Shown here: positions 22,464 through 32,976 of the stretch, in pieces
Layout of the letters: each line of letters begins with the position of its first letter
Numbering within the stretch: position 1 is the first letter of the stretch
Made by a program: the position numbers and the translations under genes
DNA from: Pseudovirgaria hyperparasitica
Lineage: Eukaryota; Ascomycota; Dothideomycetes; Acrospermales; Acrospermaceae
NCBI RefSeq assembly: GCF_010093815.1
Contig: NW_022985575.1
Location: 62,001-126,000 of the forward strand
Direction of reading: 5' to 3'
Length of the DNA stretch: 64,000 nt
Notes under the pieces: generated by a model
The model's database searches: none
What the model saw: the letters and a program-made list of their open reading frames with translations, nothing else
What the model was told of the DNA's origin: nothing

Positions 22464-22830
22464 GATTGATTGTACTATGAGCAATGATCGCGAAGGTCCG
22501 TGTGTATTGTGAAATGAGGAATAAAAAGGATAAACACAAAGACTGGGGAAGGGTGCGGGGGTCTGTGTTGATGGAAGATTGGGTGGTTTTGGGTGGTTGG
22601 AGTGGCTGGTAATGATTAGCGGGCAGATCAAAACAAACCCTCCTGCAGCCTCGGGAGTCGGCCTCAGGCAGCACCGCTACTGGATAGCTCCCGAACGCTC
22701 GCTCCCTATACAACATTTTTCGCGACGTTCATTGTTCGCATCCGACTCTTGTACCCGGGAAGCAACTCGCCTCTTAAGCCCACGCACTTCCTTACAGCTC
22801 TTAATTGTTTTCTTCGACTCATTCCCGTCC
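22464..22830. other. Divergent promoter region
   Basis: A compact 367-base region that must serve both the SAP-like gene (minus) and the mitochondrial carrier gene (plus). GT-rich runs lie at 22555-22610. No other feature is seen. Confidence 0.45.
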
Positions 22831-24096
22831 ATGGTCTTCGCCCGCTTGGCGAATTACATCTTCCCTGGCTCGATTCAAGACTCGGTTGATGATGACCGGC
22901 AGACGGACAAACAAAAACACAACACAAGGGATTTCAATATGGGACCGGAGGAGGAGGATCTAGAGGCCAAAAGACCGCCATATAGTCATGTACTGTGTGC
23001 CTCCGTATCGATGTAATGACTGACTGCTAATCTATCGAAGGCTATGCTCGCAGGTGGCCTTGGTGGTACTACTGGGGATATGCTAATGCATTCTCTGGAC
23101 ACTGTTAAGACGAGGCAGCAAGGTGATCCGCACATGCCGCCAAAATATACCTCACTTGGGTCCTCATATCGCACAATTTTCCAGCAAGAAGGTATAAGGC
23201 GTGGGCTATACGGCGGTGTTCAGCCTGCCTTCCTCGGCTCGTTCTTTGGGACAGTGGCCTTCTTTGGCACATACGAATGGAGCAAAAGATATATGATAGA
23301 CTTTGGGGTCGCTCCGTCGGTGTCGTACTTCGTTGCCGGGCTCGTTGCAGACCTGGCCGCAGCTCCCATATACGTACCTTCGGAGGTGCTCAAGACAAGG
23401 TTGCAACTTCAGGGTCGGCATAATAACCCCTTCTTCAACTCCGGATACAACTACAGATCGATGATACATGCGACAAGAACGATAATTCGCCAAGAGGGCG
23501 TCGCTGCGCTATTCCACGGCTTCCAGGCAACCCTTTGGAGAGATCTACCGTACTCGGCCCTGCAATTCGCGTTTTATGAACAGGAGCAAAAGCTAGCGAG
23601 GGCCTACAAGGGCTCCAAGGAGATTGGTCTGCCGCTAGAAGTCTTAACTGGTGCTTCGGCAGGAGGAATGGCTGGTGTTATCACTTGTCCTCTGGATGTC
23701 GTCAAAACCCGTGTGCAGACGCAACTGGACCCCCAGGTTGCTGCATCACAGAAAAGTACTACAGGTATAAATCAGCCGGCAATCCAGCCGTCTTCGTCTA
23801 GCAGACACCAGGCCAGCGTGCCAAAAGTGCCATCCTTGAATCGACCTATCTCCACCTCCTCTCCATCCACGACACTCCATTCTCACACGGCCGCAACCTT
23901 GGACACTTCTTCTGTCATCGCGGGTCTCAAGATCATCTACAAGACGGAAGGTGTTGGGGGATTGTTCCGCGGCGTTGGCCCCCGCTTTGTGTGGACGAGC
24001 GTGCAGAGTGGCACGATGCTTGTATTATATCAACAGTTCCTTCGGTATTTTGAGGGGCATCCCTTTATGAGCACCTCCGATCCAGAAGAAGCTTGA
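22831..24096 (+). CDS. Mitochondrial carrier, Mme1/YMR166C-like
   Basis: Inner-membrane solute carrier of the SLC25 family. Exon 1 is 22831-22989 and exon 2 is 23041-24096 (404 residues). An upstream in-frame codon exists, but ATGG at 22831 has the better context and gives the usual N-terminus. Three repeats with the PX(D/E)XX(K/R) signature are seen, two of them clear: HSLDTVKTRQQGDP in repeat 1 and CPLDVVKTRVQTQL in repeat 3; repeat 2 reads VPSEVLKTRLQLQG. The opening block PPYSHAMLAGGLGGTTGD is close to yeast YMR166C (Mme1), reported as a mitochondrial magnesium exporter. A Ser/Pro/Thr-rich insertion of about 60 residues sits inside repeat 3, before the last two helices. Substrate is inferred from that likeness only. 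Confidence 0.88.
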
Positions 24097-24935
24097 ACAG
24101 CCCAGGCTCTTCTGTTGTACAACACGATAGACGATTAGTCGCATTCATGTACATATGGTCTTTCTTCTGCATATGATCCGGCGCTCAATGTATTTGAATC
24201 CAATAGAATTGATGGCTTCCCAAGGAAAGCCATTCGCAGGAGAACACGAGATGAGGTCGTGCTCGCTGCCATCTGGGCCAGGTAACTTTGTTGAATCAAT
24301 CGTCTCCTGACCCTGTGAAGAAGTCTCCTCCATCAAATATTCACAATGGTCGCATGGACATGTACGGTTGCGGCCCGACCACATAGGATAATACCCAGAG
24401 CCACAAATAACGCTAAGCCTTTAGGACGAAAGGCAGTACAATCAGGTCCCGTTATAAGGATTCGAAGACGGCCACGGCAAGAACATCGTTATAGCGAGAT
24501 TATTGTATACTCAGTTCTTATATACGTTAGCCCTCCAACGATAACTAAGGGGGGAAGGAGACAATTCTTTAGATATCGCGGTTTTCTCTAAATATACGTA
24601 CCTTTTTAAGAGGCTATGGAAAGCCTGTTATAACAACGAGATTATCGCTATAATGGATATCGCCGCAATGGGATTTGACTGTACATAGTACATAGTCCGT
24701 GGGTACACTTCCAGTTTGGGTATAGCCTTAATTACCTGATGATGCCCCTGAATAAGGAAACATCAAACAAGCAATTCCTTCCATTTTAGTTCAACGAAGA
24801 TGACATAATAATTGATTAATCTTCAGATTGCCACGGACATAAATTCTTCCGTTGTCTAACGCGGTATCGAAGGAGAAGCTCAGTCTATATCTACATCATC
24901 GTCGTCGTCTCGACCTGTCTCAACACGCTTTCAGC
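24097..24935. other. Intergenic gap with a TpA-rich patch
   Basis: About 840 bases. The part between about 24460 and 24670 is rich in TA dinucleotides and contains related strings, such as TTATAGCGA near 24490 and, inverted, TCGCTATAA near 24650. This could be a small decayed repeat. A minus-strand open frame at 24145-24384 is not recognisable. Confidence 0.4.
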
Positions 24936-25823
24936 ATGTATCAGTCCAGCAACTTCGAGTGCGAGACGTGCGATCGCGAGTTCGGCAGCGAATATGCAGC
25001 CAGTCAGCATATGAATGCGCGCGGTCACTGGGCCAAACGCTATCCCTGCGAGTCCTGCGGCGACGTCTTTCTCAACGAGTATGAGTGTGAAGAGCACATG
25101 GACCAATATGATCATTATGCTCCGAAGCACGGCTGTGAGGCATGCTCTAAGATGTTCTATTCGGCTCAGGCTGCTCGAGCGCACATGGACAAGCTGGATC
25201 ATTGGCGACGTGTTTGGTGCGATAAATGCCAGAGAGGCTTCCAGAATGAAAACAAATTACGCATGGTAAGCCACTCCGGACCGAACATCCTTTTGTCTTC
25301 CAGTTTTTGACCTGGGTAGCATCTCAATGGTGCTGCGCATCGCGCTAACTCAATCGATTGTCCATTCTGCAAACGCAACTTCACCACCGCCACGGGCGTC
25401 ACGCACCATCTCGAATCCGGCTCATGTCCCAATGCAACCAATGTCAACCGCGAGGTAATCTATCGTGCAATTCGCGCAAGGGACACTTCTGGCGTGATCA
25501 CTCATAAAACCATCGAGTGGCACTCCCAATCGAATGGCTCTTTTGAGGCCAGTAACGCATCCTGGAACGGAGAATGCTTCGAATGTTACTTGTGCCACCG
25601 TGGTTTCAACACATTGCGTGGCTTGAATCAGCATCTAAGCAGCCCGGCCCACAAGCAAAGAATCTATCATTGTGTCAGTCGCAGGTGTGGGAAGGAATTC
25701 ACTGCACTGGCAGCGCTGTTCAGTCATCTCGAAAGTGAAAGTTGCGGGGCGGTGAGGTTCGAGAGGGTGCAGAAGAGTATGCAAGGAATCTTGACGGGCA
25801 GGACTAGAGCAATTGCTTTCTGA
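24936..25823 (+). CDS. C2H2 zinc-finger protein with seven fingers
   Basis: Exons 24936-25265 and 25320-25823 encode 278 residues; the start is the first ATG in the open frame. Six C2H2 modules and a final variant are visible, including FECETCDREF...H, YPCESCGDVF...H, HGCEACSKMF...H, VWCDKCQRGF...H, IDCPFCKRNF ending HHLESGSC, FECYLCHRGF...H and a last CVSRRCGKEF ending SHLESESC. Finger 4 is cut by the intron, and splicing ATG|CAT restores its two His, which supports the model. Fingers 5 and 7 have Cys as the last ligand (C2HC). The spacing between fingers is irregular and lacks the TGEKP linkers of classical DNA-binding arrays, so RNA or protein binding is as likely. Homologous proteins are widespread in moulds, mostly untested. 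Confidence 0.88.
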
Positions 25824-26604
25824 TTTCGTTGCGGGACCCTTGGCGCTGAAGATACGGCTGTATCTTGTTGACTGGAGTAGAAAAGTCAGGGTGGGACTCT
25901 CAATTTCTCGGGCGGCATTTGTCAGCCTCAAGTTTCGTTATACGATTTGACGCTGGGAGGGTCGGAGTGTGGTATTATGAGCTACAGCTGAAGGCATAGT
26001 GCTTCACACAGCATGATTCTTCGCACAACACGCAGTGCGAGACATACCATTCTTTCACAACAAATACTTATATCTTGAAGATTATACAGAATTCACAATC
26101 GCTGTTGATTGATAATATCCAACGCTGCTCTGTCTGCCTTTCATCTATACCACATGATTTTACAGGGGGAGGAGATCTGGAGCAAAGACTGCCAGATCAA
26201 CAAGCCTGCGCCCGTGTTAGAACAGTTCATTATTAGTTGGTGAGCATAGGTGTCATTCTCTTGCGTGTAAACGTTGAGAGTCCTGATAAGTAGACAACAA
26301 TTTCTCACTATTCTACGTGCATATAGCTAGGTAAGATACAGCTATCTAGTACAAAAGACTCCGTAAAGGAGCGCGCACTGTCCTGGATTCCCACGCTGTT
26401 TGAATTGTCGTAGTCACAAGTGAAATTACAGACACGCTAACAATGAACAGCCTGGAGGCAGTCACAACTCCTCTGTTATAGCACGTGAAACCAAAAATCC
26501 TCATAATATTTCTACGATCTCTCAAGTTCTAGGAGCTCTCTACATATACAGCCTTACCACAAGAGCTTCCGCAATTTACGGATTCTGATACTGCGGGAGT
26601 CGAA
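25824..26604. other. Intergenic gap
   Basis: About 780 bases upstream of a small tentative gene. AT-rich from 26030 to 26130. I see no gene, repeat or RNA signal. Confidence 0.45.
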
Positions 26605-27162
26605 ATGTCTGCATCAACTGTACGTATCCCCTCTTCCTCTTCGACACTGCAGTGTATGTATACTCACCAAATATGTGCACAGTCTGGAAAAACCCTGACC
26701 AACGAGTCCAACGAACACACCGAACACACCGGAGACACCGAACGTAGTCCACCACCTCCTTCACCTCCTCCCCTCACCCATTCCGAATGGCGCGCCCAGT
26801 ACACACACCACTGGCATCTCCACAACACCACCACAACCCTCACCGCCACGCACGAAGCAGCCAAAGCCGACCTCGCCGCCGCACAAGCCCAAAACGAAAA
26901 GGCCATGCAAAACATCGATCGGCTCCTGGCAGAGTATGTCGCACAAGAGCTGAGATCAATCGCCGCTTGCGCCAGGATAGATCGCGACTTGGGTGAGCTG
27001 GAGGATGCGTTGGGCTTGCAAAAGCGGACTCTGGTGGGCCTTGCGGCGGATGATCAGCAGAGGGTGGTTCGGGAGAGGCTTGAGGCTATCAAGCGGACGG
27101 AGGTGAGGGTGGAGAGGCGTTGTTGGGGGCCGTTGAGGTTGACGGGGAGTTTGTTGTTTTGA
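26605..27162 (+). CDS. Small coiled-coil protein, unrecognised (tentative model)
   Basis: An open frame of 185 codons starting with ATG at 26605. A likely intron at 26620-26682 (donor GTACGT, acceptor CACAG, 63 bases, divisible by three) would remove the first low-complexity stretch and give the start MSAST followed by SGKTLTNESNEH. A Pro-rich linker precedes a long helical, heptad-like region (TATHEAAKADLAAAQAQNEKA to QQRVVRERLEAIKRTE). The visible C-terminus (CWGPLRLTGSLLF) looks unnatural. The next frame continues with a hydrophobic segment (GVWILLVLVVSGPWVVKLL near 27207-27263), which a 36-base intron after 27101 could attach as a tail anchor. The family is unknown to me, and both ends are uncertain. 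Confidence 0.5.
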   Translation: MSASTVRIPSSSSTLQCMYTHQICAQSGKTLTNESNEHTEHTGDTERSPPPPSPPPLTHSEWRAQYTHHWHLHNTTTTLTATHEAAKADLAAAQAQNEKAMQNIDRLLAEYVAQELRSIAACARIDRDLGELEDALGLQKRTLVGLAADDQQRVVRERLEAIKRTEVRVERRCWGPLRLTGSLLF

Positions 27163-27594
27163 GGAGAGGGAGGCATAGGCAGGCTATTGGGTGGTTGAGG
27201 TATGGAGTTTGGATTTTACTAGTGCTCGTTGTATCGGGGCCTTGGGTAGTCAAATTATTGCGTGAGGCACAAGTTGATGTGTCAATCCGAAGTCTTCATT
27301 TTGAGTACTTATCAATCATGTCGCGTCAAGGTAAACAGGACAAGCCTGGAAGACTTCGGCAAGCTATGTTCTGGCCATGCTTGAATGGACGATGCTACTA
27401 CCCAACTCTTAACTCTAGGGCCGACTGTGCGTAGTAGAGAAATTACAACACGGTAGAGAGGGGATTGAAGAGGCAAGTAAAATGCGAGTGAAGACACTCA
27501 GTACTTTCCTTTGAATTAAATTCCTGTACGCCCAGTCCGGCACCTATACAATGTACAATGCTGCTGTCAAAGCTGCGTCCCCAATCTATGGTGT
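27163..27594. other. Convergent intergenic gap
   Basis: Contains the possible membrane-anchor coding continuation of the preceding gene (to about 27434) and otherwise the 3' regions of two convergent genes. Confidence 0.4.
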
Positions 27595-28708
27595 TCATTT
27601 TGCTTCATCAATATTCATCTCATCATTCGATTTCTTATGCTTCTCCCTCTCCGCCCGCAGTATCGCAAGGTACTTCTCGCGCTCCTCCTGCGCACGTTCA
27701 CGCAACGTGCCAAACGGATCAAAGCGCTCGTCCCGTGGGTCTTCGAACGGGTTCCTCAGCCAGTCGCCTGTGTCTGTCAACGTCGTGCTCCGCGGTCTAT
27801 TGTGGATCATGTCGTATGATTTCTTCAGCTGTGGATCTTCGAATGGGTTGCTGATTGTGGCTGGGGTGGGTGTTGTTGTTGTCTCCTCGTCTGATACGGT
27901 CTCGCTGGATGACACCATGGTCATGCGTGCTTTGTCGTGCAGAGAGATGCGGCCGCGGATGTATGACTTTGCGCGCCAGCCCGCAATCTTTCCTGAAGCG
28001 CGGGTGATGCGGTAGGTTGGAACGTGCGTAGAGTCTGGCTCAGCAATGCGTTTCTCCAGAGATGGTGATGAGGGTGACGTTGCAGGTGGCCGGCTGCCAC
28101 GCTTCGTTGATGAGAAGAGGTTGAGACCGAGGCCGGCGACACCTTTCCTCCCTTGGGTATGGGAGTCTGAGGATTGCTTCTTGCGGCAGTATCGAAGCCA
28201 CAGAAAAGCAATGAGACATAGACCTCCTGTCGACATGTTAGACATGATAGTATCCTTCGAAATGACCATACATACCAAGAATTGAGAACGTGGCCAGTAG
28301 ACCCTGCGCTACGGGTGATAGACTCATGTGTTCGTCATGCCGGATAGGATCTTTACTGATGAATCCTTGACTGGTATCTTCGGGCATGGCAGACGCTGGA
28401 GGTTGGTTCTGAGACGCTTCGGTAATGGCTGTTGCCTCTGCGGCAGACTGTGAGATTGATGTAGTCTCCTCAAATGCCCATGTTGGCCCAGCATAGTCGG
28501 ATTCGGGAGTCTCGGTAGGTAATGGAGCTACAGAACTGGCCGTGGTCCTGATAGCTGTTGCTGATGGGCGCGGGAAAGAGCCGGATGTTGGAGAAGGTGT
28601 GGCCGGACTGGCCGAGTCGCCAGGAGTCTTCGTGTAGTCTTCTATAGCCAACGCCTTCCTCGCAAGAAGATTCAATGAATATGGCCTGTTGGCTCTTATA
28701 AGGGCCAT
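27595..28708 (-). CDS. Single-pass membrane protein with Ser/Thr-rich ectodomain and two NPFXD signals
   Basis: Exons 28708-28276 and 28226-27595 encode 354 residues; 28708 is the first ATG, about 30 bases after a TATATA string. Residues 25-130 are rich in Ser, Thr, Pro and Ala, as in O-mannosylated ectodomains. One membrane segment (about 135-158) is created by splicing: GLLATFSILG joined to GLCLIAFLWLRYCRKK, with basic residues on the following, presumably cytosolic, side. The tail holds NPFEDP twice (about residues 271-276 and 303-308) and DPFG once. NPFXD is the endocytosis signal read by the SHD1 domain of Sla1 in yeast, known from Wsc1 and Kex2. A Wsc/Mid2-like sensor topology is thus suggested, although no WSC domain and no clear signal peptide are present. 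Confidence 0.75.
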
Positions 28709-29577
28709 GCTGCTGTGGAATCGCAAAGTTCGTTCTGGGGTATATATGCACAGCGAAGGGATCCACGGAACTCCAGCATTCAAAACAATTGCAGAGTAGC
28801 GGAGCAAGGGTATTAAAGGAAATAAACAGGTACACGAAACTACAGATTAAAGAGAGACGACTAAACGAGAGGCTGACCAGCAGAACAGAAAGATGCAGGA
28901 GCGAGATAGAAGTGAGTTAAGATGACATAAAAGTAGGACAAGAAGCAAGACACGACTCAAAAGAAACGTGAGAACTTGGGAAAAGGGAGTCTCAGTGAAC
29001 CTACGATTGCACGACCGATGCTGCAAGCTCTTCGGTCATGTATGAAGTTGAGCCTGTCTCAGATTGACCCCGTGTGGGTCAGCATAAGGCAGCTTGCCGC
29101 GTCCAGGTTGAAATTACCAAGTGGACAAGGCATTGCCTTTCGTGGTACGATCACTCTACTATCCGCATGGGCTTCTTACAGCAAATGGCTGCGTGTTCGC
29201 AGCCGATGGTGCCCGTGAAACGCCCTGGGCAGTTTCAGGAGTCAACTTTGGGGATGGTGTTTTGGGTTGCGTCAGGAGTCGCCTGTCTTGTGATTGGCCG
29301 CTAAGTTGGCGCTTATTTACACTAGTCTGCTTGCGTACATAGGCGCCCACGTCGTCTCAAAGCATATGATGGATGCCTCGTTGCCTCAGAGACCAGGCAC
29401 CACATTTCACTCCATTCAGGCTAAATCGACGTGCATCCATCCATTCACAGCTTTGTCTCCCTCAGCACCCCACACTTGACTCCTCACTCTGTACCTCGTG
29501 GCTTTCAGGTATATAGACCAAGTAAATAGTCATGGCTAGAGCTCTTGGGCTACAAGTTCACAGTACGCTTTACGGTC
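28709..29577. other. Divergent intergenic region
   Basis: Between the NPFXD membrane protein and the GH5 gene. Purine-rich tracts at 28800-29000 read as pyrimidine-rich leader on the minus strand. A TATA-like string GTATATAGA lies near 29509, about 65 bases before the GH5 start. No further gene is seen. Confidence 0.45.
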
Positions 29578-31285
29578 ATGGCTACTGGATTTCTGAAAGT
29601 CGAAGGAGAGAACATTGTGGGCAATGATGGCCAGCCTGTCATCCTGCGTGGCGCCGGTCTTGGAGGATGGATGAAGTGAGTCGAATAAGGGGGCCTAGAC
29701 TACAGAGACTGAGCAAGTTCCAGCATGGAGAACTTCATCACAGGTTACCCAGGACACGAGCACCAGCATCGTAAATCCATGCTCAAAGTTCTTGGAAAGG
29801 AGAAGTACGAGTTCTTCTTTGACAAATGGCTCGAGTACTTCTTCACAGAAGCTGATGCAAAGTTCTTTGCGAGCAAGGGTCTGAATTGTCTGCGCATCCC
29901 GTTCAACTACCGTCACTTTGAGGATGATGATAACCCGAGAGTGCTAAAGAAGGGAGGCTTCAAGCATCTCGATCGTGTCGTAGACCTGGTATGCGATTCT
30001 GAGTGCTTCAACAAGGACACATGGAGGTTACTGATGGTGTCCTTAGTGCGCAAATCACAAGATATATACGATCCTTGATATGCATGCCCTGCCTGGCGGC
30101 CACAACGGTGACTGGCATTCCGACAATCCGACAAATTATGCCGCATTCTGGGTACATAAAGACTTCCAGGATCGCACCATTTGGCTCTGGGAACAGCTTG
30201 CCTCACATTACAAGTCCAATCCCTGGGTTGCAGGCTACAATCCAATCAACGAGCCCTGCGACCCAGAGCATCACCGTCTACCCGCCTTCTACGCCCGGCT
30301 GGAACCTGCCATCCGAGCCATCGATCCGAACCACATCCTATGGCTCGACGGTAATACGTTTGCCCAAGAATGGCAGTATTTTGACACCGTTCTCCCGAAT
30401 TGCGTTTATGCGCTGCATGACTATACCGTACGACGCTTCCTATCTGATACAGGAGAAAGCAGCGGAGTCGCGCTAACAAGACCAGATGTATGGCTTCCCG
30501 AAAGGCAAACGCTTCACCGGCGCCTCTTCCCAGCTCGCCCGTCTCGAGCTGCAGTTCCTCGAGAAGGCCAAGTTCATGTACGCACACAAGACACCTATTT
30601 GGAACGGCGAATTCGGCCCGGTATATGCCCTCGACGGACTAGATGACGACCCGGAGAAGACCAATGAAGCACGCGTCAACGTTCTAGGGGCGCAGCTGGA
30701 CATCTACGATAAGTACAAGATCCACTGGAGCATCTGGCTATATAAGGTTCGCGCTAGCGTCGCACAATAGCTCTATACTCATTCGTTACTAATGGCAAGC
30801 AGGACATTGGATTCCAGGGTATGATCCACACAGACCCCAAGAGCAAGTACATGACAACAATTAATTCCTGGCTCGATCGCAAACGCAAGTTGCAACTCGA
30901 CGCGTGGGGTCGGCACCCAAGCAAGGAGGTCGAAGATGTCATTTTCCCACTGGTCAAGTATATCGATAGCGTGTGTCCGACGAGTTCGAATCAGTATCCG
31001 CCGAATTGGAGTACCGAGAGACAGGTCACCAGGCTGATAAACCAGATGTGGATGAGCCAGTGTACGTCGGACGAATTTGCGGAGTTGTTCAAGGATATGA
31101 GCGTGGAGGAACTGGACGAGTGTGCGAGGAGCTTTCATTTTGATAATTGCTTGCAGCGCGAGCAGTTGAATAAGATGTTGGAGGCACATTCAGTGGTGGC
31201 GGACATATCGAAGGATTTTGTAAGACCCACGAATGATAGGCCTGATTTGGGAAAATATGATCCGTCGATGGAACAGGGAGATTGA
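29578..31285 (+). CDS. Glycoside hydrolase family 5 protein
   Basis: Five exons, 29578-29675, 29724-29988, 30047-30427, 30486-30746 and 30803-31285, give 495 residues. It begins GFLKVEGENIVGNDGQPVILRG and reads GWMNMENFITGYPGHEHQHR across intron 1, the usual opening of fungal GH5 enzymes related to exo-beta-glucanases. The acid/base Glu lies in YNPINEPCDPEH and the nucleophile Glu in WNGEFGPVY; the HALPGGHNGDWHSDN and LRIPFNYRHFEDD blocks are typical of the substrate cleft. No signal peptide is seen, so the enzyme is probably intracellular and may act on glycolipids or imported sugars instead of the wall. Intron 4 has an unusual GTTCGC donor. An overlapping short upstream frame begins at 29532. 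Exact substrate unknown. Confidence 0.9.
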
Positions 31286-31648
31286 GACGCTCATGCTGGT
31301 GTGCTCTGGTATCGACAATAACAGATCGAAACCATTTAAGAATGAATTATGATACGTATATCTGGTCACGCTATTGGATGCATAACAAGACGGTAAGATC
31401 TAGGTTCAAGATTTGAGCCAAGATGTAACAGAGCTCTATCTATCGCAGCAAGGATGAGAGGATTCCTGCAAGCGAGGGAAAATTTGCGTTATGTCCACTG
31501 TCACGAAGAAAAGATCGTTCTGAGGCCGAGATTGAGGTTTCTTAAACACCTGAATGTAACGTCAATAAGTTGGTACGTGCAATCGTCATTCATTCCTATA
31601 TACAGCCTCATCAACCAGATATATACATGCAGACCCCAGTCCACCCCT
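31286..31648. other. Convergent intergenic gap
   Basis: Short 3'-3' gap between the GH5 and peroxygenase genes; nothing else seen. Confidence 0.45.
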
Positions 31649-32976
31649 CTAAACCAAGATCAACGGACATGGATAATCCGCAAAGATCGGATTCAGCTTC
31701 GTCGCAGCCAGCTTAATCTGCTGCACCGTATTCAACGGACCCCCGCCTACAGTCGCCGGCGCCACACCCACCGCAAGCTGATACAGCGCGCAAACCACAT
31801 TATCGGCATCACTAATATCAAACCCAGGCGTGCCATCCTCGTTGAACAACAGGAAATTCCCATCGCCAGTATTCACACCAAATGGCTTCGGGTTGGCGCC
31901 ATACTGCGCAAAGATCTCGCTTCCCGCGCCGTTGAGGTCGTACGGCTTGACACGGTTGCGCCAGCCCGGGGGGGCACGCTCGGGGATATGCGTCCAGCCG
32001 CCGTTGCCGTCCTCTTCGGCGCCGAAGAAGGACTTCATCGTCGTTAGGTCGGCGGCGTAGTTTGAGCCGGGGAAGAGTTCGTAGAGGAAGGAGGAGGCTC
32101 CGTAGAGGAGCAGACTGCCCGGGCCGAAGAAGAAGTTGGGATTCTCGGCACGGCTCTGGTCCCAGCGCTCGGCGCGGTATTTGGACAGCGGGAGGCGGGT
32201 GAAGTCGCCTCCTGTCGACTTGTACATCATGTCGAATAGGGTGCCGTTGAACTGGAAGTTGTCGCCGTTTGCGGTGAAGTAGTCGTTGCGGGTCAGCGAG
32301 GTGTCACTGCAGTTATCGTAAGTGATTTGAACTTTGGATACGGTTAATTTATCTTACGCTTCGAACTTGTTGTGGCCGTTCAGGCCGGGCTCTTTCTGGA
32401 TAAGATTTGAGCCTGTGACTGCGGTTCGGGCAGTCGCGTCGCAGCCGATGGATAGCTTTTCGGTTACGAGGTCGCCGTCGAGACCGACGCCGGCTAAGGC
32501 GAGGAGGTTGGCGAGACCGTAGCCGACGTTGTACATGTTTTGTTGGGCAGCGATCAGCTCGTTGTAGGTGACGATTCCATCACGGCTGAGGAAGCCGTGG
32601 TTGGCAGCGGCGTTTAGACCAGGGCAAGGTCCTCTGGGTCATGTCAGCATGTGAAGATGGTTTTGAAGTAAAGGGTTGCTTGCCTGATGTCGTTGGGACC
32701 TGGGGGACGGAACTCGTGGTCCACATCACCAGGGGCTGGAACGAGAATGCCTCCTTTACCGGTCCCTTTGACATTCTTGGACGGGTCTCCCCCTGTGTAA
32801 GGATATTTGGGGTTGAAGGGTACAGCACCAGTGTGGTCTGATGTGGTAGGGCATTGAGCATCAGTCTGGCGACGCTCGATATGACCATCAGGGAAGAGCT
32901 TTGAGTCTGGCATGCCCATGAAAGGATAAGCCGTTGTGACTGACGCTGAAAGCGCCAGAAGTGCAATTGATCTCAT
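31649..32976 (-). CDS. Secreted heme-thiolate peroxidase/peroxygenase (chloroperoxidase family)
   Basis: Exons 32976-32684, 32633-32358 and 32306-31649 encode 408 residues. The N-terminus MRSIALLALSASVTTAYP is a signal peptide. The heme-ligand motif PCP falls in GPCPGLNAAANHGFLSRDG (about residues 99-117) and identifies peroxidase family 2, whose Cys ligates the heme and which insert oxygen from peroxide into C-H bonds or halogenate. The acid-base motif, usually EHD or EGD, reads EAD here (FEADTSLTRND, about 188-198), formed across intron 2. Intron 1 begins with GC instead of GT (32683-32634, ending CCCAG), with no nearby GT that would preserve the PCP block. The natural substrate is unknown; related genes occur in secondary metabolism and in lignin or fatty-acid oxidation. 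Confidence 0.92.

Noticed and set aside
24145-24384. Cys-containing minus-strand frame after the mitochondrial carrier gene
   Set aside because: About 80 codons with some protein-like segments, but no family, no partner exons and location in the likely 3' untranslated region of the carrier gene.
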